A stretch of DNA of 64,000 nucleotides from Delphinapterus leucas. Lineage: Eukaryota > Chordata > Mammalia > Artiodactyla > Monodontidae. Where the stretch lies: assembly GCF_002288925.2 (NCBI RefSeq), contig NW_022098076.1, positions 65,533,987-65,597,986 of the forward strand. Reading direction: 5' to 3'. How positions within the stretch are numbered: position 1 is the stretch's first letter; every line of letters starts with the position of its first letter. A program made the position numbers and the translations under genes. This document shows, one piece after another, positions 59,146 through 64,000 of this stretch. The notes beneath the pieces were generated by a model. The model did no database searches. It worked only from the letters and a program-made list of their open reading frames with translations, and was not told the origin of the DNA.

Positions 59146-59624
59146 TTCAAAGGAACAAGTCTGCCCCTTTGATATAGATGGAATTTAAGTTCAATGAATG
59201 TCAATTAAACTGACTTCAGTTAAACACGTTGTCAAGGAGAGCTCCTCTCCCTTCAAACTATAAGAATTGGCACCCACAGCAAAACCATCCTCAAGGGGCA
59301 CCTGTCACTCAGTGTCATCCAGAAGGAACACAGGTACAGTAGCAAACGTGGCACTAAACATCCCATGCATACTCTCAGAATCCCTCCCACACTTTCACAC
59401 AGGAAGTACTATCCTACAATAGTCCTTCACCAATATTCTCCTCTTATTGTAAACAAACAAACAATAAGTGTGCTCCCAGTGCTAAGAACATAGTCGCTAA
59501 GCAGATGCACTGAGCCCTTTGCTGGACACCGGGAATAAATAGATGAAAAGACGTGCCCATTGCCTGTGAGGGCTTAAAGGCCAGAGAAGAGATGTGTGCT
59601 TATTCTAATTCCCCATGCTGCAAG

Positions 59625-60585
59625 GCAAACTTCACAAGGGCAGGGATATTTGTCAGGTTTTCCACTACTGTATCCTCAGTACTTCAGACAGTGCCTGGCA
59701 CATGGTACACATTTTTAAAATATTTGTTGAAATAAATGCTGGAGAGGTTGTGGAGGAAAGGGAACCCTCCTGCACTGTTGGTGGGAATGTGAATTGATAC
59801 AGCCACTATGGAGAACAGTATGGAGGTTCCTTAAAAAACTAAAAATAGAACTACCATACAACCCAGCAATCCCACTCCTGGGCATATACCCTGAGAAAAC
59901 CATAATTCAAAAAGAGTCATGTACCACAGTGTTCATTGCAGCTCTATTTACAATAGCCAGGACATGGAAGCAACCTAAGTGTCCATCGACAGATGAATGG
60001 ATAAAGAAGATGTGGCACATATATACGATGGAATATTACTCAGCCATAAAAAGGAACAAAATTGAGTTATTTGTAATGAGGTGGATGGACCTAGAGTCTG
60101 TCATACAGAGTGAAGTAAGTCAGAAAGAGAAAAACAAATACCGTATGCTAACACATATATATGGAATCCAAAAAAAAAAAAAAAAGGTCCTGCTGAACCT
60201 AGTGGTAGGGCAGGAATAAAGATGTGATGCAGGCGTAGAGAATGGACTTGAGGACACAGAGGGGGAAGGGTAAGCTGGGACAAAGTGAGAGAGTAGCATT
60301 GACGTATATACACTACCAAATGTAAAATGGATGGCTAGTGGGAAGCAGCCACATAGCACAGGGAGATCAGCTTGATGCTTTGTGATGACCTAGAGGGGTG
60401 GGATAGGGAGGGTGGGAGGGAGGCTCAAGCGGGAGGGGATATGGGGATATATGTATACTTATAGCAGATTCACTTTGTTGTACAATAGAAACACAGCATC
60501 GTAAAGCAATTATACTCCAATAAAGATATAAAATAAATAAGTAAGTAAATAAATAAAATATTTGTTGAATGAATAAATAATGAAA
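59625..60585 (+). mobile_element. L2 LINE 3' end, split by an L1
   Basis: Left part 'aagggcagggatatttgtca', 'actactgtatcctcagtact' and 'cagtgcctggcacatggtac' to 'aaatatttgttgaa' at 59731; the right part resumes at 60554 with 'aaatatttgttgaatgaata'. The L1 at 59732-60553 sits in its terminal repeats. Confidence 0.85.
59732..60553 (+). mobile_element. 5'-truncated L1 with 3' UTR, nested in L2
   Basis: ORF2 C-terminus (open from about 59794 to the stop near 60170 apart from small changes, with the normal DEWIKKMWH wording), an A17 tract, the family 3' UTR and an AATAAA-type end. The 16-bp TSD TAAAATATTTGTTGAA is perfect (59716-59731 and 60554-60569). The nick site fits TTTT/AA. Confidence 0.96.
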
Positions 60586-62329
60586 ATCTTGCTGAGGAAG
60601 TTGGAGACAGCTTTACAGAAGACATTAGATTGAGCTGAGTCTTAAAGAAATTCTTTCTTGAAGGGAGAGTCCAAACATCCCAGTGGTAGAAGAGAGCCTT
60701 CTGGAATGCTCCGGGCCCACGCAGGTGGTGTGATTGGATGCTGGGAGAGAAGGACACGTAGGTCGAGGCTGGGTGGTGAAGGAACTTGTACCCCATCTTA
60801 AGGAATCTAGAGTTTGAATTTTTATCTTATAGGTGAAAAATTTTGAGTAAAACGTTTGCATTTTGGAAAAGCCCAGATAAGCAGCACTTAGCAAAGCTCA
60901 CCAGCCCCACCACTCCCCGGTCCTTTAATCCTGAAGCCTTTAATCATGTGGTATCTACAGCAAACACCTCCCATTCTGATCCAGTATTCCCATCGTCTCT
61001 GCTGAGAAGCTCTCCTGAGCCGTGTCCCGCTCATGGGGAAGAGAGACCTGTAAGAGCCCACCTGGGGGATTAGTCTTTGGCTGGCTTTTAAGCTCTGTGC
61101 ATCCGTTCCTAGTCTGGATTCTCCTGAAAGCAGGCACTGGGACAAGGACTTGAGAATAAACAGGTTGCTTGGAATGAGACCGGGAAGAATAAGCCAGCCG
61201 CTGGGGAGAGCGAGACACAGAAGGGAAAAACAAACAACAAAGGGTGACCTGCGCGTGAGCTACCACGGTGAGGCGCTGCAGCTCAGCTCCACGAGAACCT
61301 TGTAGACTGAATCTCGGAGTTGTCCCCGGGAAGGCCAAGAAAGTCCATCAACTCCTAACCCTCTGGCAAAGAATTACTGGGGAGTGGGCATTAAATTCCA
61401 GGCACCTGGGGTCTGCCCTGCGCTCTGACTGACAGAGCCCTCAGACAGGGAAGCGGAGAGACGTGGGCATCTGCAGGAAGGAGCTGTCCGCGTGCACAGG
61501 GGCCGCCTCTGTGGCTGCAGGGGAGCTAAGAGGTGGCAAGGGAATGAGGGCATCAGCAGCGTCCTCTGTACCTCCTGCACCACAGGCGTTTGTGTCCTTT
61601 TAAAAAGACGGTGGCAGAGACAATACAGTACTATGCGTTCACAATTCTATTTCTTCTTGGGAACCCAGGAAGCCCACATGTCACAGGCTCCCTTGTAGTT
61701 AAGCCACCTCATCTGCCCCGTATAAGATGGACAGAAGTGATATAAGGTCACTTCCAGGTCTGGCCCTTAAGAACATCCCCTGTGAACCTCCGGTTTGCTC
61801 TCCCTTCCGTGACTAACTGGAAGGCCATGTGTTTAAAATGGTATGTTATGACTTTGTTAAATTAACGTGTGTTACGCAGAGCATGGGGCGCCGGATGGTG
61901 AGCCAATCTTCAACAACAGACCACAAGAGAAATTGAAATAGACAAGTTCATCACTCACAGGTCCCAAGGGACCACACAGAGCGCAGACAGGCAGAGCGCA
62001 GAGAGCACCTGCGGCAGGACCTGGGGTACATGCCTTTACTAGGGTGCATGGGTAGAATGGGTTGAGGCTCCCAGATTAGGGCTGGATTAATCAATTCAAC
62101 CTAAAAGAGTGTGGGCTTGGTAAGCATAAGGCACACAGATGTTGGGAGGGGAGGGAGACTGTTGATCGCAAGGGCTGTGGGAGAAGACATACCAAGAAAC
62201 TTACATTTGCCTGTGACTCTGCAGGCTGCCATCTAAGGCATGTGCTTGCATGAAGGGGCTGGTGTCAGTTTAAGGCCCTTGCAGGCTGACGGATGCAGAG
62301 GCAGGAATAACATGGAGTAAAATTAGCTA
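60586..62329. other. No gene seen; unique or unassigned DNA
   Basis: No exon recognised. The part 61870-62330 (purine-rich, with 'gagcgcagagagcacctgcg') may be an LTR or ERV fragment joined to the LTR end that follows, but I cannot name it. Confidence 0.4.
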
Positions 62330-62527
62330 AACTCTAGATATGGTAGGAACACAAGTCAGAAGGAGTATTTATCCCTGAGTCCCCACGTGGAGGAGCCCAC
62401 CAAGGAAAGCCACTCACATCACACCAGACCATGGTGTGAATGAGAAATAAACAATTGAACCGAGCCCTTTAGATGTGCAGGCTTATTTGTTCCCACAGTA
62501 GAGCCCAGCCTATCCTGACTAATACGG
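62330..62527 (+). mobile_element. LTR 3' end, MaLR-like
   Basis: Has 'atggtgtgaatgagaaataa', 'acaattgaaccgagccc' and the end 'cctatcctgactaatacgg', the usual 3' wording of old mammalian LTRs. Confidence 0.5.
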
Positions 62528-64000
62528 CACATACTTGGGCTCTGCGGAGAATCTCTGCACATCCCACCAAAACGTACCTTTTCCCCTCTTTTCTTCATAA
62601 CTTGAAAAGTATAGTTGAAGGCGATATTAGGACTTGGAACGGTGTGCTTAAGTTTCAAGGAATAAATATGCTTTGCTGAGTGATGTTCTCGCAGTTTGCA
62701 ATGAATTCATGAAGCCCAGATGGTATAATAGCCTTGATAGCATCTCCCAAGGGCCCCTGCCCACTTTAAGACATCAGTTTGGGCGGTAAGGCTCAGCTGC
62801 CCACCCCCTCCACGTAACAGATCTAGAGAAACTACCAATTACTGCTCAACTGCCTTGCACGCAGAAGCCCTCAGGGTCAGAGGATGACATCCTGAAGGAC
62901 CATTTGCAATGATTATGTAATTAATATTATCATGATGCATAACTGCGTGTAATGGTTTTCATAGACAGAGACCTTTTCGTCCCAGGCTATTCGTCAAAGC
63001 AAGGTGGTTTCTGGCTCTTCCTGAGTGACATTCAGGGGCATCCTTTGGCAACATTGTTTCTAGTTTTTATTGCACATCTTTAAGTCTTTTCTTTGAAATC
63101 CATGGGTCCTGGAAGTTCTTGAACTAGGTTTTGTGGTTCTATGTCCCCTTCGTGGTCTTTAAAACCATCAGTTTACACAAATGCTTGATCATGGGCATTG
63201 ACTCCTCCCAAAGTCAACTCAGATTTATTGACTGAGAAGGACATAACTGACCGAAACTTCACCCAGCTCAATATTTGCCCAGAGACAATAAATCTCAACA
63301 CGGACCCAAACCGAAAGTCGATGGATATGTATTGTTACGTACTTTCTTTTGACAAGAGTAATCAATGGGGTATGGATTTTGAAATAATTTTATTTTGATT
63401 GGAGTGTGGGACTGGCTTGACGGTGCCGGCTGAAAATAAAGGCTGGAAGGTATGATAGGAACAGTTTGCTCCCTGTCATCCCATAGTTAAATGCGGTACT
63501 GTGAACAGCACTTAAAAAAGAAAAAAGACCCTGTCATCTATCAGGCATCCAGAAGGGCTGCTTTATGTGAGATGATGTCATCATAATAGCAGAGTGTGTT
63601 AAGCCCTCTGCGAATCCCCACCGGGTATTTGTCCTGCATGAGAATCAATTACAGAAAAGATAAATGGTGCATTAGAAGTGTCTTTTGGCATAGCTTTCAC
63701 TTCTGATATATGTTTTTCTGCTGAGCAACAAACGATTTAGATAAACCTCAAGGTCATGTTTGGACCAGAGAGATGTTTTTCATCAGCCGGAGAGTGACCA
63801 TCCTGATAAGAGAAACAGCAGCTTGTGGAAAATTGTGAAGAAGCCGCATCCTCGGGGCAGCCTGAGCGGCCTACCTGGGCCGCCTGGATTAGGCTGAAAG
63901 CCCTGTGGATATTACAGGAAGCCACGCCAGCATCCAGACCGAGGGCGGGCGATGTCTCTGCCATCATCTCCCAACTCTCAACTCCCTCTGAGTCCACTGG
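62528..64000. other. No gene seen; unique DNA, possibly conserved
   Basis: No transposon recognised in 1.4 kb. The stretch 62900-63760 is evenly composed with several TAAT and TGATGTCATCA-like cores (63572-63590), which would suit a regulatory element. No open frame longer than 86 codons has a known domain. Conservation cannot be judged here. Confidence 0.4.

Overview
This is a stretch of mammalian nuclear DNA, most probably from a cetacean. The evidence is 13 copies of the tRNA-Glu-derived CHR family of SINEs (head reading roughly 'ggcttccctggtggcgcagtggtt', then a B box). Both the long and the short CHR types are present, and L1 copies of the cetartiodactyl kind sit beside them. The short CHR type suggests a whale or dolphin; the species cannot be fixed from the sequence alone. 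No exon of a protein-coding host gene could be recognised. The window reads as intergenic or deep intronic DNA in which the longest open frames belong to transposons.

Layout: 0-2.4 kb is unique DNA with an L2 fragment. 2.4-5.8 kb is an old L1M (+) broken by a CHR SINE, a second L1 3' end, an MLT1 solo LTR and an unassigned insert. 6.2-12.9 kb holds the main feature, a 6.7-kb L1 with its 5' UTR and perfect 15-bp target site duplications (TSDs). Its ORF1 and ORF2 are both broken, its endonuclease active site is mutated, and it has no 3' UTR. 13-19 kb is mostly unique. 19.4-21.4 kb is an antisense L1M split by two LTRs and a SINE. 22.1-24.9 kb carries two 5'-truncated L1s; the second is fused at its 5' end to a U6 snRNA copy. 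25-29.7 kb is mostly unique with MER5A and L2 fragments. 29.8-33.3 kb holds L1M, an internally deleted SINE, an MLT1 LTR and another LTR.

Further along, 33-36 kb is unique. 36.3-38 kb holds L2 and hAT fragments. 38.45-41.2 kb is the 5' part of an ERVL-like element (LTR, gag/pro-like remnant) with a MER1-type hAT inside. 41.2-47.2 kb is dense in hAT, MIR, L1M and CHR copies. 47-53 kb is mainly unique with a CTCF-like motif near 49.57 kb. 53-60.6 kb has three more short L1 copies, one containing a SINE and one sitting in an L2 tail. 60.6-64 kb is mostly unique with one LTR end.

Nothing here forms a working gene system. The story is retrotransposition by one L1 lineage: it made its own copies, mobilised CHR SINEs, and made at least one U6-L1 chimera. 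All six younger L1 copies lie on the + strand. Exact TSDs allow insertion order to be read at several nested sites. The most interesting items are the U6-L1 chimera, the L1 lacking a 3' UTR paired with another copy that begins at the same A-rich tract, and a MER5A element carrying a ~62-bp insert that resembles a hAT element 1.6 kb away. Repeat family names come from memory of consensus sequences and should be read as class-level calls unless stated otherwise.
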